From: Ignavibacteria bacterium
GTDB taxonomy: Bacteria > Bacteroidota > Ignavibacteria > Ignavibacteriales > Ignavibacteriaceae
Direction of reading: 5' to 3'
Length of the DNA stretch: 64,000 nt
Assembly: GCA_017302895.1 (NCBI GenBank)
Contig: JAFLBV010000001.1
Span: forward strand, 1,721,001-1,785,000
In this document: positions 46,765 to 56,166 of the stretch, piece by piece
Numbering within the stretch: position 1 is the first letter of the stretch
Layout of the letters: each line of letters begins with the position of its first letter
Made by a program: the position numbers and the translations under genes
The notes under the pieces: model-generated
The model's input: only the letters and a program-made list of their open reading frames with translations
What the model was told of the DNA's origin: nothing
The model's database searches: none

Positions 46765-47073
46765 GATTGTAAAGAAAAACCAAACTATCAAAAATCTCCT
46801 CTCAATCACTATCCCAATTATTCAAACGGGGGTTTTTATTTTGGTGATCTTTATTACCAGAATGCCATTTTGACGGGAGCAACTATTGAATTTTCCGACG
46901 GGAGCCGAAGAGATATCACTCTTAAAGTATTTGATGGAATGCAAACCATCGAATTTCCGGAAGTGTTGACTTCGTCTGTGAAACTCATCTGCCGGGGAGT
47001 AAAACCCGGCGAAAGATGGCAGGATGTTTGCATTTCCGAATTCAAAGCGCTGGTTGTCAAGCAGGTGTTATAG
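46765..47073 (+). pseudogene. Truncated C-terminal piece of a discoidin/NADase-type glycan-binding domain protein
   Basis: The frame is open from 46765 with no good start codon. The sequence GATIEFSDGSRRDITLKVFDG, then SSVKLICRGVKPGERWQDVCISEFKAL, matches the end of the NADase-type glycan-binding (discoidin-like) domain found at the end of many secreted proteins. The upstream part and signal peptide are missing, so the gene is decayed. It lies just outside the right boundary of the DUF2442 island, so damage during integration is possible. Confidence 0.6.
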
Positions 47074-47156
47074 AACTCTCAGAGAAATTTAATAGTTACA
47101 TTTAAAGATTACTTTATTTAGTCAAACAAAAATCACTTCTAATCGAAAGGAGCAAT

Positions 47157-47996
47157 ATGAGAAGGCACTTCTTTTTAATTGCATCATTTTTTGTTATCAG
47201 CACATTCAACATATTTTCGCAGGACTTCATCCTTACCGAACCATTTTCTCATTTGGATTTTGAAACTGTCCGTACATACAACGACACAAAAATCACCGAT
47301 TTCCGGCTCGATCCTGTGATCAGGGAGAAGCTGATGCCATATTATCGGAATGCCATCAAGGAGCAGGGGATAATGATGGAAATTCATCTCACTTCTGCGA
47401 TTGATAAAGACTCAAACCGCACACTTCAGGACAGCACTGTTTGTGAATATGACAAAGAGGGAAGACTTGTCTCGATAGTTGTAAACGACAGGGTGAAGTC
47501 GAACAAAACGAAATCCGCTTCTCTTTTCTTCGAATATGACAAAAAAGGAGACCTCATTAAGATTAAAGGGGATAAAAAGACCATCCGTACTTTCACCAGA
47601 GACAAAAACGGTAAGATCACCAAAGCGGATAACATCGCCTACACTTATAAAAAAGGGGCGCTCCAAAAAGTCGGAAAAATTTATAAAGACGGCAACTACT
47701 TCATAGATGCAAAAAAGACCGGGCAGATAATGGACCAGTATGAAGGGAAATACGATGAGTACGGAAGAGCATGGGAAGTCCGGTGGCACGAAGCTGGAGT
47801 TGCACTTCTGTATGACACCAGAGACCGCTGGAGCATGTCTGACGGTGGAGGTGAAGGTTTTAATACGAAGATTGTTGTCGACTACAAAGACGGATTGATG
47901 ACACAATTGCAAAAAACCGACGGAAGTTATGTTGACGAATCCTTATCCCAGGTAATCACATCAACAGTTTACAGAATTTACAGGGACGGGAAATAA
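47157..47996 (+). CDS. Secreted protein with YD-like repeats, paralogue of 51980-52816
   Basis: 279 residues with a signal peptide (FFLIASFFVISTFNIFSQ). The body has beta-hairpin repeats of the YD/RHS style: VCEYDKEGRLVSIVV, FFEYDKKGDLIKIKGD, and YDEYGRAWEVRW. Its length and order of repeats match the gene at 51980 (DFI after the signal, EYDKEGRL-type units, then a K-rich middle and a final VYRIY strand). Function is unknown. GGAG lies upstream and a terminator follows at 48042. Confidence 0.8.
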   Translation: MRRHFFLIASFFVISTFNIFSQDFILTEPFSHLDFETVRTYNDTKITDFRLDPVIREKLMPYYRNAIKEQGIMMEIHLTSAIDKDSNRTLQDSTVCEYDKEGRLVSIVVNDRVKSNKTKSASLFFEYDKKGDLIKIKGDKKTIRTFTRDKNGKITKADNIAYTYKKGALQKVGKIYKDGNYFIDAKKTGQIMDQYEGKYDEYGRAWEVRWHEAGVALLYDTRDRWSMSDGGGEGFNTKIVVDYKDGLMTQLQKTDGSYVDESLSQVITSTVYRIYRDGK

Positions 47997-48041
47997 CAAA
48001 TTTTCAACCTTTGCGGCCCTTGAATATCATAAATTTTACCG

Positions 48042-48073
48042 AAAAGCTGACTTTGAAAAAGGGGCAGCTTTTT
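48042..48073 (+). terminator. Rho-independent terminator
   Basis: AAAAGCTG pairs with CAGCTTTT around a loop of about 15 bases with trailing T, 45 bases after the secreted gene stop. Confidence 0.65.
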
Positions 48074-48268
48074 GGTTTTCCACCCTCCCGAGCAAATTTA
48101 AAACCTTTCCGGTAACACTTTTCCACAAATCCCCAAAATAATATTTTACATTTCTAAAATAAATTGTATATTTCGAAAGAATTTTCTTGCATACAATTGC
48201 TAGTTTTTGTAGTTTTGGTATAAGCAGAATATAAAATCTGATTTAACTAACAAACCGGAAAGAACGGA

Positions 48269-48877
48269 ATGAGAGTAATAAAAAAGTTACTCAATCTACT
48301 GATTCCACCCCCGAACTGGCGTTTTCCTGTTATCGTTACGCTTGGCATCTTCTTTGGACTGGGCTTTCATGTCCTTTACATTTCGAATGCACTTTCCTAC
48401 GCTTCAGACAAACCCGAAGCATGTATCAACTGCCATGTAATGAACTCTTACTACGCCACATGGGAGAAGGGCAGCCACGGACGGGTAACCGTCTGTAACG
48501 ACTGTCATGTTCCCCACGACAACATCATCTCCAAATACATGTTCAAAGCTCAGGACGGTCTGAGGCACTCGTTTATGTTCACATTCAGGCTTGAGCCGCA
48601 AGTGATCAAGATAAAAGATGCCGGAAAACAGGCTGTACAGGCAAATTGTATCAGGTGTCATGACAACACTATACATCCAATTTCGAACAGGGGATATGCT
48701 GCCGGGAACAGATCCATTGATATGGAAGGAGTTTACTGCTGGGACTGTCACAGAGATGTGCCGCACGGAAGAGTAAATTCCCTGTCATCCACTCCCGATG
48801 CAAAAGTACCCGGACTTACTCCGGTTGTACCGGAGTGGCTTAAAACCAACACTTCAAACCAGAAACCAGAGGACTAA
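48269..48877 (+). CDS. nrfH: Cytochrome c nitrite reductase small subunit NrfH
   Basis: 202 residues. One N-terminal membrane helix (about 20-42) anchors a tetraheme domain with four CxxCH sites: CINCH (near 52), CNDCH (near 76), CIRCH (near 129) and CWDCH (near 157). NrfH takes electrons from menaquinol and passes them to NrfA. The length is slightly above the family average because of a C-terminal tail rich in Pro and Ser. The stop is directly followed by the NrfA start. The 272-bp gap upstream holds a terminator, and a TATATTTC element at 48167 is a possible promoter. Confidence 0.94.
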   Translation: MRVIKKLLNLLIPPPNWRFPVIVTLGIFFGLGFHVLYISNALSYASDKPEACINCHVMNSYYATWEKGSHGRVTVCNDCHVPHDNIISKYMFKAQDGLRHSFMFTFRLEPQVIKIKDAGKQAVQANCIRCHDNTIHPISNRGYAAGNRSIDMEGVYCWDCHRDVPHGRVNSLSSTPDAKVPGLTPVVPEWLKTNTSNQKPED

Positions 48878-50362
48878 ATGAAACCTGTTTCCGAATTATT
48901 AAAAGAAAAACCGTGGCTGGGTTGGGTAATCTTCCTTGGTACGGTTGCAATTGTTTTTGTACTCGGCCTTTTTGCTTCAACGATTGTTGAGAGGAGAGCC
49001 GAAAGCTTTACACTTCAGGCTGTTAAACCAATCGCAGATTGGGAGCCAAGAAATGAAGTTTGGGGAGAGAACTATCCCCGTGAATATGAAACCTACATGA
49101 AAACACTCGATACCAATTTTGCGAGCAAGCACGGCGGATCGAAAGAAATAGATTATCTGGAAAAATATCCTGAACTTGTGATTATGTGGGCGGGTTACGC
49201 CTTTGCAAAAGACTACAAGCAGGGAAGAGGACACGGACATGCAATCAGGGATATCCGTCAGACTCTCAGAACGGGCGGTGTAAAGGAAAGTCCACAACCT
49301 GCCACCTGCTGGAGCTGTAAAAGTACAGATGTTCCGAGAGTGATGAACAAAGTGGGAGCAGAGGATTTTTACAAAGGGAAATGGAAAGACAAAGGAGCGG
49401 AAATCGTTAATCCGATCGGATGCCAGGACTGCCATGATCCCAAGAGCATGAACCTCCGGATCACCAGACCTGCACTCGTGGAAGCATACCAAAGGAGAGG
49501 AAAGGACATTACCAAAGCCTCAAGACAAGAAATGAGATCCCTTGTCTGCGCCCAGTGCCATGTGGAATATTTCTTCAAAGGTGAAGGAAAGTACCTAACT
49601 TTCCCATGGGACAACGGTTTTAGCGCAGATTCAATGGAAGCATATTATGACAAAATGGACTATAAAGATTGGGAGCACAAGCTCTCAAAAGCGCCCATGC
49701 TAAAAGCACAGCACCCTGACTATGAACTCTTTATGACGGGAATTCACGCTAAAAGAGGAGTATCATGCTCCGACTGTCATATGCCTTACAAATCGGAAGG
49801 CGGTGTTAAATTTACGGATCATCATATTCAGAGTCCGCTTGCAAATGTTGCCAATTCATGCCAGGTTTGTCACCGTGAGGAGGCAGAAAAGCTGATTCAG
49901 GATGTTTATGACAGGCAGGACAGAGTGGAAGAACTTAGAAGGATTGCAGAAAAGGCGATAGCATCAGCTCATCTTGAAGCGAAAGCTGCATGGGATGCGG
50001 GTGCAACACCTGAAGAAATGAAACCCGCACTCAAGCTTATCCGTCATGCTCAATGGAGATGGGACTGGGTGGCCGCTGCCAACGGACTCGGCTTCCATGC
50101 TCCCGTTGAAGCACTTCGTGTAGTTGGAACTTCTCTCGCAAAAGCCGAAGAAGCACGGAAGGAACTTGCGATTATCTTAATTAAACACGGCAAACCTTAT
50201 CCCGTAGTGCTCCCGGATTTCTCCACAAAGGCGAAAGCTCAGTCGATTCTTGGATTCGATCTAAAAGCCATGATGGCAGACAAGGATGAATTCCTCAAAA
50301 CTGTTGCCAAGCAATGGGATGAGGAAGCGCGCAAAAGACAGGGATTTTTATACGCCTATTAA
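48878..50362 (+). CDS. nrfA: Ammonia-forming cytochrome c nitrite reductase NrfA
   Basis: 494 residues. N-terminal signal anchor (about 15-35). Five heme sites: the catalytic CWSCK (near 144), CQDCH (near 185), CAQCH (near 228), CSDCH (near 298) and CQVCH (near 329), as in classical NrfA. It reduces nitrite to ammonium with six electrons (DNRA). A KDKG segment and the closing helical region (about 340-450) fit family length. The gene abuts nrfH with no gap. A terminator follows at 50398. Confidence 0.96.
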   Translation: MKPVSELLKEKPWLGWVIFLGTVAIVFVLGLFASTIVERRAESFTLQAVKPIADWEPRNEVWGENYPREYETYMKTLDTNFASKHGGSKEIDYLEKYPELVIMWAGYAFAKDYKQGRGHGHAIRDIRQTLRTGGVKESPQPATCWSCKSTDVPRVMNKVGAEDFYKGKWKDKGAEIVNPIGCQDCHDPKSMNLRITRPALVEAYQRRGKDITKASRQEMRSLVCAQCHVEYFFKGEGKYLTFPWDNGFSADSMEAYYDKMDYKDWEHKLSKAPMLKAQHPDYELFMTGIHAKRGVSCSDCHMPYKSEGGVKFTDHHIQSPLANVANSCQVCHREEAEKLIQDVYDRQDRVEELRRIAEKAIASAHLEAKAAWDAGATPEEMKPALKLIRHAQWRWDWVAAANGLGFHAPVEALRVVGTSLAKAEEARKELAIILIKHGKPYPVVLPDFSTKAKAQSILGFDLKAMMADKDEFLKTVAKQWDEEARKRQGFLYAY

Positions 50363-50397
50363 TGCAGTAATCCAATAATCCAGTAATTCAATAATAT

Positions 50398-50432
50398 GGT
50401 CGTCATTCGAGAGAGTGGCGACCTTTTTTTTT
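50398..50432 (+). terminator. Rho-independent terminator after nrfA
   Basis: GGTCGTCATTC pairs with GAGTGGCGACC around GAGA, followed by nine T. The stem is nearly the same as that at 18300. The remaining bases to 50591 carry a run resembling degraded intergenic repeats (GATTAACGCAGAG, CACGGATTAAGCAGG) and TATCTTTG at 50563. Confidence 0.92.
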
Positions 50433-50591
50433 GGGAGAGGACTCGGATACACGCAGAGGGGACATGCCGAAGGCATCCCTTTTGGAGATTAACGCAGAGT
50501 AAATAAGTGAACACGGATTAAGCAGGTTGAACAGATTCATACGGACTGATAGAAAGATTATTTATCTTTGGGGGTTTAATTTCTGACATGT

Positions 50592-51881
50592 ATGAAAAAA
50601 ATACTCTATCTCCACCGCAATGACTTAAGATTCCATGACAATCCCGTTTTGACCTCCATATCCGGGGAAAAATGTGAGTTTCTTCCTGTCTATATTTTCG
50701 ATAAAGAAGATTATCAAAACTTCAGTTTGTCAGGGGTGAACAGAGCCGGGAGGTATAAAAGAAAGTTTATTTACGAGAGCGTGGAGGAACTTTCAAAAAA
50801 GTACCGGGAGCACGGGAGCACGCTTTTATGGGAGCACGGGAGCACATCGGAAATTGTGGCACGCATGATCCGAAGCTATTCCATTACTGATGTCTTTTTG
50901 GTTAAAGAGCATACAGATTATGAAACCAACAGGGAAAATGAGATGATTGCATCCAATCCCGAAGTCCGGTTTACATTTTTTGAAGACAGAACCATGGTGC
51001 ACCCTGATTATCTGCCTTTTCATTTTTCCAATCTTCCCGATTTGTTCACAAATTTTCGTAAAGAAGTCGAAAAAGATCTTCGTGTAAGGCATTCTGATCC
51101 CGAATTATCAGCACTTCCACTAACAATCCGAACTGACCCCGATGAGCACTCGAACCGCCATGAAATAAGAAAACTACTTGAAATTGATGAATCTCTTGAT
51201 CTTAGATTCAAGGGTGGGGAGTCTGAAGGATTGATGAGACTAAATTACTACCTGGATGAAACAAGACTGCTTTCAAAATACAAGGAGACGCGAAACGGAT
51301 TAATCGGTGATGACTATTCGAGCAAATTTTCACCATGGCTTTCTATTGGTGCTCTGTCTCCTCGAAAAATATTTTGGGCGGTAAAGGAATATGAGAAAAA
51401 ATATGAGGCCAATGAATCAACATACTGGCTGATCTTTGAAATGTTGTGGCGCGATTTCTTCCGTTTTACAGCCATGAAGTACGGAAAAAAAATCTTCTAC
51501 AAGAGCGGTATTCAGGGAGCACGGTGGATGGATAAATCAGGTGGTACCCATATTGATTTTATTAAATGGTGCAAAGGGGAAACAGGACAACCTTTTATTG
51601 ATGCCAACATGCAGGAACTAAATGCGACGGGATACATGTCCAACCGGGGAAGGCAGAATGTTGCCAGCTGGCTGGTTCATGACCTAAAACTTGACTGGAG
51701 ACTGGGAGCTGAGTACTTTGAATCGATGCTCCTTGACTATGACCCCTGCAGCAACTGGGGAAACTGGATCTATCTCGCTGGTGTCGGGAATGATGGCCGG
51801 GAAAACCGCAGATTTAATCCTGAACGACAGGCATCGATGTATGATCCGGCCGGGGATTATCAGCGTCTGTGGCAAAAGTGA
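50592..51881 (+). CDS. DASH-family cryptochrome/photolyase
   Basis: 429 residues. N-terminal alpha/beta DNA photolyase domain (about 1-130, LYLHRNDLRFHDNPVL) and a C-terminal FAD-binding region (about 200-429) with FSPWLSIGALSPR, the WRDFFRF block, GQPFIDANMQELNATGYMSNRGRQN near 332-355, and WGNWIYLAGVGNDGRENRRFNPE typical of cry-DASH. Cry-DASH proteins repair cyclobutane dimers in single-stranded DNA with blue light and can be sensors. It has the short form without the C-terminal extension. Confidence 0.94.
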   Translation: MKKILYLHRNDLRFHDNPVLTSISGEKCEFLPVYIFDKEDYQNFSLSGVNRAGRYKRKFIYESVEELSKKYREHGSTLLWEHGSTSEIVARMIRSYSITDVFLVKEHTDYETNRENEMIASNPEVRFTFFEDRTMVHPDYLPFHFSNLPDLFTNFRKEVEKDLRVRHSDPELSALPLTIRTDPDEHSNRHEIRKLLEIDESLDLRFKGGESEGLMRLNYYLDETRLLSKYKETRNGLIGDDYSSKFSPWLSIGALSPRKIFWAVKEYEKKYEANESTYWLIFEMLWRDFFRFTAMKYGKKIFYKSGIQGARWMDKSGGTHIDFIKWCKGETGQPFIDANMQELNATGYMSNRGRQNVASWLVHDLKLDWRLGAEYFESMLLDYDPCSNWGNWIYLAGVGNDGRENRRFNPERQASMYDPAGDYQRLWQK

Positions 51882-51979
51882 AGTTGCTGATATTTGTGTT
51901 TTTATTAAGAACTTTCACATGATTTGCGATTCCATTTATTAAGTTACATTTATAATTCTATAAATTCTGAGGAATCGTA

Positions 51980-52816
51980 ATGTTTAAAAAGTATTTGTTA
52001 GCCTTACTGTTGGGATTATTTATAACTACAAGTGCTCAGGATTTTATTCCTGAAAATGTTCTAGTTTATCTTCAATATTCAAACAATATGAGAGATAAAT
52101 TCCTTCCCGTCTGGCAAAACACGATCAAAAAGAACACCATTATAAAAGAAACCTACATTTCATACGATAACAGCAGCCTTACCGACCAGATTCCTATCCC
52201 GTTTGACTCAACCATATTTAATTATGATACTGAAGGCAAACTGATTTCGGCAATCAGCACTTCACCATTTCCGGGAGCAGAAAACTCCGTAAGACTTACA
52301 ACTACATTTCATTATGATGCCGGTCTCCTTGTCGGCTCGAAAGATGACAGAGGAGATCAGCTTTTTATTAAAAGAGATGAAAAAGGCAGAATAAGCACGC
52401 TGGAATATGGCGAGTATGAGGATAAAATCTTGTACAAATATAAATATTCTGATGACAAACTTATGACGATTGATATTATGTACGGTGAAAATCAGATGAT
52501 CCAGATAGTTCAGGAAGACGGAATCTTTGTTGCGAAGGATACAAGCAGTCTGATGTCAACCGTCGGTGACAAGTATGGCAGAGTCACAAATGTTTATTCC
52601 CACAATTTTGGGATGGACAATCTGTATGATACCGGTGAAAGACTGATTGAATCGAAAATTTATCAGGGTGGAACTACAGAGATTACAATGTTCATCTACT
52701 CCGGTGATCTGCTTCAGGAAATTGGTTACAATAACCATGAAGGTGAGATTGGTGCTGAACTTAAAGACACCAAGATTACAAAATCAGTCAGAACTGTAGT
52801 CAAATACGATAAATAG
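51980..52816 (+). CDS. Secreted protein with YD-like repeats, paralogue of 47157-47996
   Basis: 278 residues with a signal peptide ending SAQ (about 1-19). As in the gene at 47157, the signal is followed by DFI and a conserved RDKFLPVWQNTIKK-type helix, then YD-like hairpins FNYDTEGKLISAIS, IKRDEKGRISTLEYGEYE and DKYGRVTNVYS. It has nearly the same length and a similar closing strand. The two copies flank nrfHA and the cryptochrome gene. Function is unknown. A paired small secreted gene follows 34 bases later. Confidence 0.8.
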   Translation: MFKKYLLALLLGLFITTSAQDFIPENVLVYLQYSNNMRDKFLPVWQNTIKKNTIIKETYISYDNSSLTDQIPIPFDSTIFNYDTEGKLISAISTSPFPGAENSVRLTTTFHYDAGLLVGSKDDRGDQLFIKRDEKGRISTLEYGEYEDKILYKYKYSDDKLMTIDIMYGENQMIQIVQEDGIFVAKDTSSLMSTVGDKYGRVTNVYSHNFGMDNLYDTGERLIESKIYQGGTTEITMFIYSGDLLQEIGYNNHEGEIGAELKDTKITKSVRTVVKYDK

Positions 52817-52850
52817 ATATTTTCCAAAAAAGATAAAACGGAACAGAAAA

Positions 52851-53501
52851 ATGAATAAAATAAAATCATCCCTGCTTATTGTCCTGTTAATTGGTTTGTT
52901 AATGGCAGTAACTGTATCAGCACAGGGAAAGCAAAAACAACCAACAGATGATTCTACAAAAAAATCTCAGGTGTCGAACGATAAACTTCGAAATCAATCG
53001 GATTTTCCAAAATTTCTGAAATATTTCCTGGAGCAAACCTACTACAATAATAATTTCAATATGCTTCTTTACAACAACGACAAGGCAGTTACAAACTTTT
53101 TCCATCCTGTTGTTGGATTTGTACGGGCTACAAATCCGGGAGCATTCTGCGTTCTCGAGCGAGAGAACAACTACGGAATTATGATGCCACAGGAAACCGG
53201 TTGGGAAAAGAACAGTATTACAGGATTAAAATTCTACAATAAAATGCCGAAAAACGGTCAATGTGACGAGTCGAAAGATAAAAACGGCGTTTATTACATC
53301 AAGAACAGTAAATTTCCACAGTACTGGGATCATGAAAAAGAAAAAGGTGTGGCATATTCACTTCCTGCAAAATACAAAAATGCACAGGTAATGAAGGTTG
53401 TTATTCTGGTTGACAAATGGATACAGAAGCGATTCTATTTTGCCAAAATCGACAAAAAATGGTATTTGATTTTGTCTGATGACTGTGATTGCTCGGCGTA
53501 A
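52851..53501 (+). CDS. Small secreted hypothetical protein
   Basis: 216 residues with a signal peptide (LLIVLLIGLLMAVTVSAQ). The mature part starts with a charged linker and has a soluble alpha/beta region rich in Tyr, Asn and Lys. It ends in LSDDCDCSA with a C-x-C pair. No family is recognised. It is 34 bases after the YD-like protein gene, so likely co-transcribed, and convergent with the ABC permease gene. Confidence 0.65.
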   Translation: MNKIKSSLLIVLLIGLLMAVTVSAQGKQKQPTDDSTKKSQVSNDKLRNQSDFPKFLKYFLEQTYYNNNFNMLLYNNDKAVTNFFHPVVGFVRATNPGAFCVLERENNYGIMMPQETGWEKNSITGLKFYNKMPKNGQCDESKDKNGVYYIKNSKFPQYWDHEKEKGVAYSLPAKYKNAQVMKVVILVDKWIQKRFYFAKIDKKWYLILSDDCDCSA

Positions 53502-53602
53502 ATTTACAGAGTTTTTCAGTTGAAAGTTGCTAAAACTGTACTATAAAATCATGTTGTAAGTTGTTATATTTTGACAAGAACGAATTTAAACTGAAAAATG
53601 AG

Positions 53603-55288
53603 TTATACATCCTTCTCTAATGACTTGATACCGATTCTGTAAAAGAACCAGCCGACAGCCATTGAAACCAGGAATACGAGGAGGGAAGTGGTGTATAAAG
53701 CGGAAGCATCAATAATCTTGTTGCGCAGAAAGTTGTTGAAAAACTGTGAAAGCGGTACATAAAGAGCAACAATCAGAAGCACAAGATAGATCATACTGAA
53801 CAAAAAAGAAATTGAAGCCCCTTGGGACGATGAAAGTCTCACGGGGTTTTTCTCTTTCAGGTTGATAAACAGTCCTCCCATTCCAAAGTTCATCATTACA
53901 AGAAACCACGAGGATGAGAATGAGATAATCGCCATAGGGAGCACGAGAGATGGTGAAAATCTCCATACAATAAAAAGAGACATAACCTGTGAGAGAATCA
54001 AAATGATGGTTAAGGGAATCATCAATCTTTTTCTTAACAGTTTCCGGGTGCTTACTGGAGCAGATTTAATCTTCCAGACTACATTTCCTTCAAGGCTTAT
54101 GAGAGGAAAAACATACCTCAAGGCAAGCGTGACGATAAAAAACACATTAAACAGATATACAGCCATAAAAATGGTTGTCAACAACAGGAACCTGTTTGAT
54201 GCGAGCATTGATATTCCCGAAAGGCTCGCAACAAAGATAATAATAAGGAATAGGAGCACCGAAAAGTGTATCACCTGGGCGGGTTCTCTTAAAAAAAGAT
54301 GAAACTCTCTTTTATAAATCACCTCTGAAAAGGCATTTTTCAAAAACGAGGTGTTCCTGAATGCAAATATCGGGGGCTTGCTCACCTTTGTTTCCCTGTT
54401 TTCTCTGAAATCTATCGACTTGTGCCAGGTATCAAGAAATGTTGCCTTCCCGATTAGAGTAACCACAATCAACAGAAAAAATGAGAGGGAAACCTGCAGA
54501 ACATAGTATGGAAATGCTGCTGAAATATCTCCTTTTACTGTCCAAAACATTGCCTCAGCCAGCCAGTTGCTTGGAAGAAAACGGATATAGGGAGGAATCA
54601 GGGAAGCGAAATAACCATCTACATTCGGGAAAAACTTCATCACACCGGCGACCGTATCAATGGGAGATGATACCTGAAAAAAGAGAACAATTATACCAAT
54701 ATAGCCCAAACCGAGGACAGCTACAACTCTCTTAAATCCAAATTTCAGAGCTGTATTTATCAAAACCAACAGGAGGAGCACGCCAAGAAGGCCCGCTGAC
54801 AGCATAAACGGAAGAAAATTAAAAAGAAACAGGAACACTGCATGGAGGACATTTACTTTGAAGTATAGTGTAAATCCGGTCAGAAGTGCCACCATCACCA
54901 TTATCAGGGTTCCGGAGGAATAGAAAAAATTATCAAAGAACTTAATAACGAAAATCCTTATCGGATTTACCGGTTTTGTCAGGAGAAATGCCACTTCGGG
55001 AGATCTGAAAAGAGTGGAGTATGAAACAACAATGTTGCCAACATTCACAGAAAGGAAGAATATGAATAAAATTATCGAGATAAACCGGTGAAGCAGAAAA
55101 AGCCCTATTCGTTGCTCTATCAGCAGGAAATCGAGTGCCCTGATGGCGAAAATATATGCTCCCGCAGCAAATCCGCCATAGACCAGCGTGCTCCCGACAC
55201 TTTTTACCAGTCCGCGCGCGGAAAAATCCATCTCCGGCTTCATAAAGGCTAGTATCTTAAACCAGATGATATGGAGAATTTGGGTCAT
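53603..55288 (-). CDS. ABC-2-type transporter permease
   Basis: 561 residues with about 12 hydrophobic helices, spread over the whole length, in two similar halves each starting with a coupling-type segment (FRSPEVAFLLTKPV near 95; FHLFLREPAQ near 330). This duplicated ABC-2 layout is typical of large exporter permeases. It is translationally adjacent to the ATPase gene upstream (55289). The substrate is unknown. Overlapping membrane genes of this type occur next to gliding or polysaccharide systems, but nothing nearby supports that. Confidence 0.78.
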   Translation of the reverse strand: MTQILHIIWFKILAFMKPEMDFSARGLVKSVGSTLVYGGFAAGAYIFAIRALDFLLIEQRIGLFLLHRFISIILFIFFLSVNVGNIVVSYSTLFRSPEVAFLLTKPVNPIRIFVIKFFDNFFYSSGTLIMVMVALLTGFTLYFKVNVLHAVFLFLFNFLPFMLSAGLLGVLLLLVLINTALKFGFKRVVAVLGLGYIGIIVLFFQVSSPIDTVAGVMKFFPNVDGYFASLIPPYIRFLPSNWLAEAMFWTVKGDISAAFPYYVLQVSLSFFLLIVVTLIGKATFLDTWHKSIDFRENRETKVSKPPIFAFRNTSFLKNAFSEVIYKREFHLFLREPAQVIHFSVLLFLIIIFVASLSGISMLASNRFLLLTTIFMAVYLFNVFFIVTLALRYVFPLISLEGNVVWKIKSAPVSTRKLLRKRLMIPLTIILILSQVMSLFIVWRFSPSLVLPMAIISFSSSWFLVMMNFGMGGLFINLKEKNPVRLSSSQGASISFLFSMIYLVLLIVALYVPLSQFFNNFLRNKIIDASALYTTSLLVFLVSMAVGWFFYRIGIKSLEKDV

Positions 55289-56020
55289 CTAATTTTCAGT
55301 CTCGCTTGTCAGTTCAATAAACAGAGTTTCAAAGTTGTGGCTCAACTCTTTTTTCATGGAAAGGAGTTCTTCAAGCCCGCCCGAAAAGATTATTTTTCCT
55401 TTGTTGATAATGCCGACGTCAGTGCAGATTTCTTCCACAACATTGAGGCTGTGGGTCGACATGAAAACAGTAATTCCTTCTTCCGATTTCCGTTTCAAAA
55501 ATTGTTTTACTAACACAGCCGATTGCGGATCGAGCCCGACCATAGGTTCATCGAGAATTATCAGTTCGGGGTGGTGAAGGAAAGCGGATGCAATCGCCAC
55601 TCGCTGTTTCATTCCTTGTGAGTATTCTTCGGTTCGTTTGTTGAGCCAGTCACCAAGTTTAAGCGTATCAATCATTTCATCGATTCTTGATTTCACACTC
55701 TTTTTATCGAGATTGTACAGCCCCCCGCAGAAATAAAGAAATTCCAGACCTGTTAATCGGTCATAAAGAAAAGGCTGATCGGGGATATAACCGGTGATAA
55801 GCTTTATCGCTTGTGCATCTTTAAGAATGCTAATTCCTTTAACTTCAATATCGCCTTCGGTCAGAGAGTATATACCGGTGAGCATCTTAATTGAAGTTGA
55901 TTTACCCGCTCCGTTTGGTCCCAGGAATCCGAAAAGAGACCCCTTTTTGATGTGGAGGTCGATGGAATTCACGGCTGTGAAAGAGCCGAACTTTTTAGTC
56001 AGTTTTTTGAATTGGATCAA
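55289..56020 (-). CDS. ABC transporter ATP-binding protein
   Basis: 243 residues. Walker A GPNGAGKST near residue 36, Q-loop GYIPDQPFLY near 80, signature YSQGMKQR near 135, Walker B LIILDEP near 155, and H-loop MSTHSL near 188. It powers the permease encoded immediately downstream with no gap. The YSQGMKQR signature and SLTEGDIEV pattern are typical of the ABC-2 export family (CcmA/NatA-like). Confidence 0.92.
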   Translation of the reverse strand: MIQFKKLTKKFGSFTAVNSIDLHIKKGSLFGFLGPNGAGKSTSIKMLTGIYSLTEGDIEVKGISILKDAQAIKLITGYIPDQPFLYDRLTGLEFLYFCGGLYNLDKKSVKSRIDEMIDTLKLGDWLNKRTEEYSQGMKQRVAIASAFLHHPELIILDEPMVGLDPQSAVLVKQFLKRKSEEGITVFMSTHSLNVVEEICTDVGIINKGKIIFSGGLEELLSMKKELSHNFETLFIELTSETEN

Positions 56021-56118
56021 TTGTGTTTTGTTTTTTCGTGGAAAGGATCATGGAAATTTGAGTAAGTAAGATTTAAATATATGTAAAAAATTTTCAGTTC
56101 AATTGGTTCCCGTTTAAT

Positions 56119-56146
56119 AAAAAAGGCAGGCGGTAAGCCTGCCTCG
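56119..56146 (-). terminator. Rho-independent terminator (minus strand)
   Basis: Reading the minus strand, AGGCAGGC pairs with GCCTGCCT around TTACC and is followed by six T. It ends the three-gene caspase operon, 21 bases after the YCF48-like gene stop. Confidence 0.92.
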
Positions 56147-56166
56147 AAAGAAAAAATCACTAGGAA

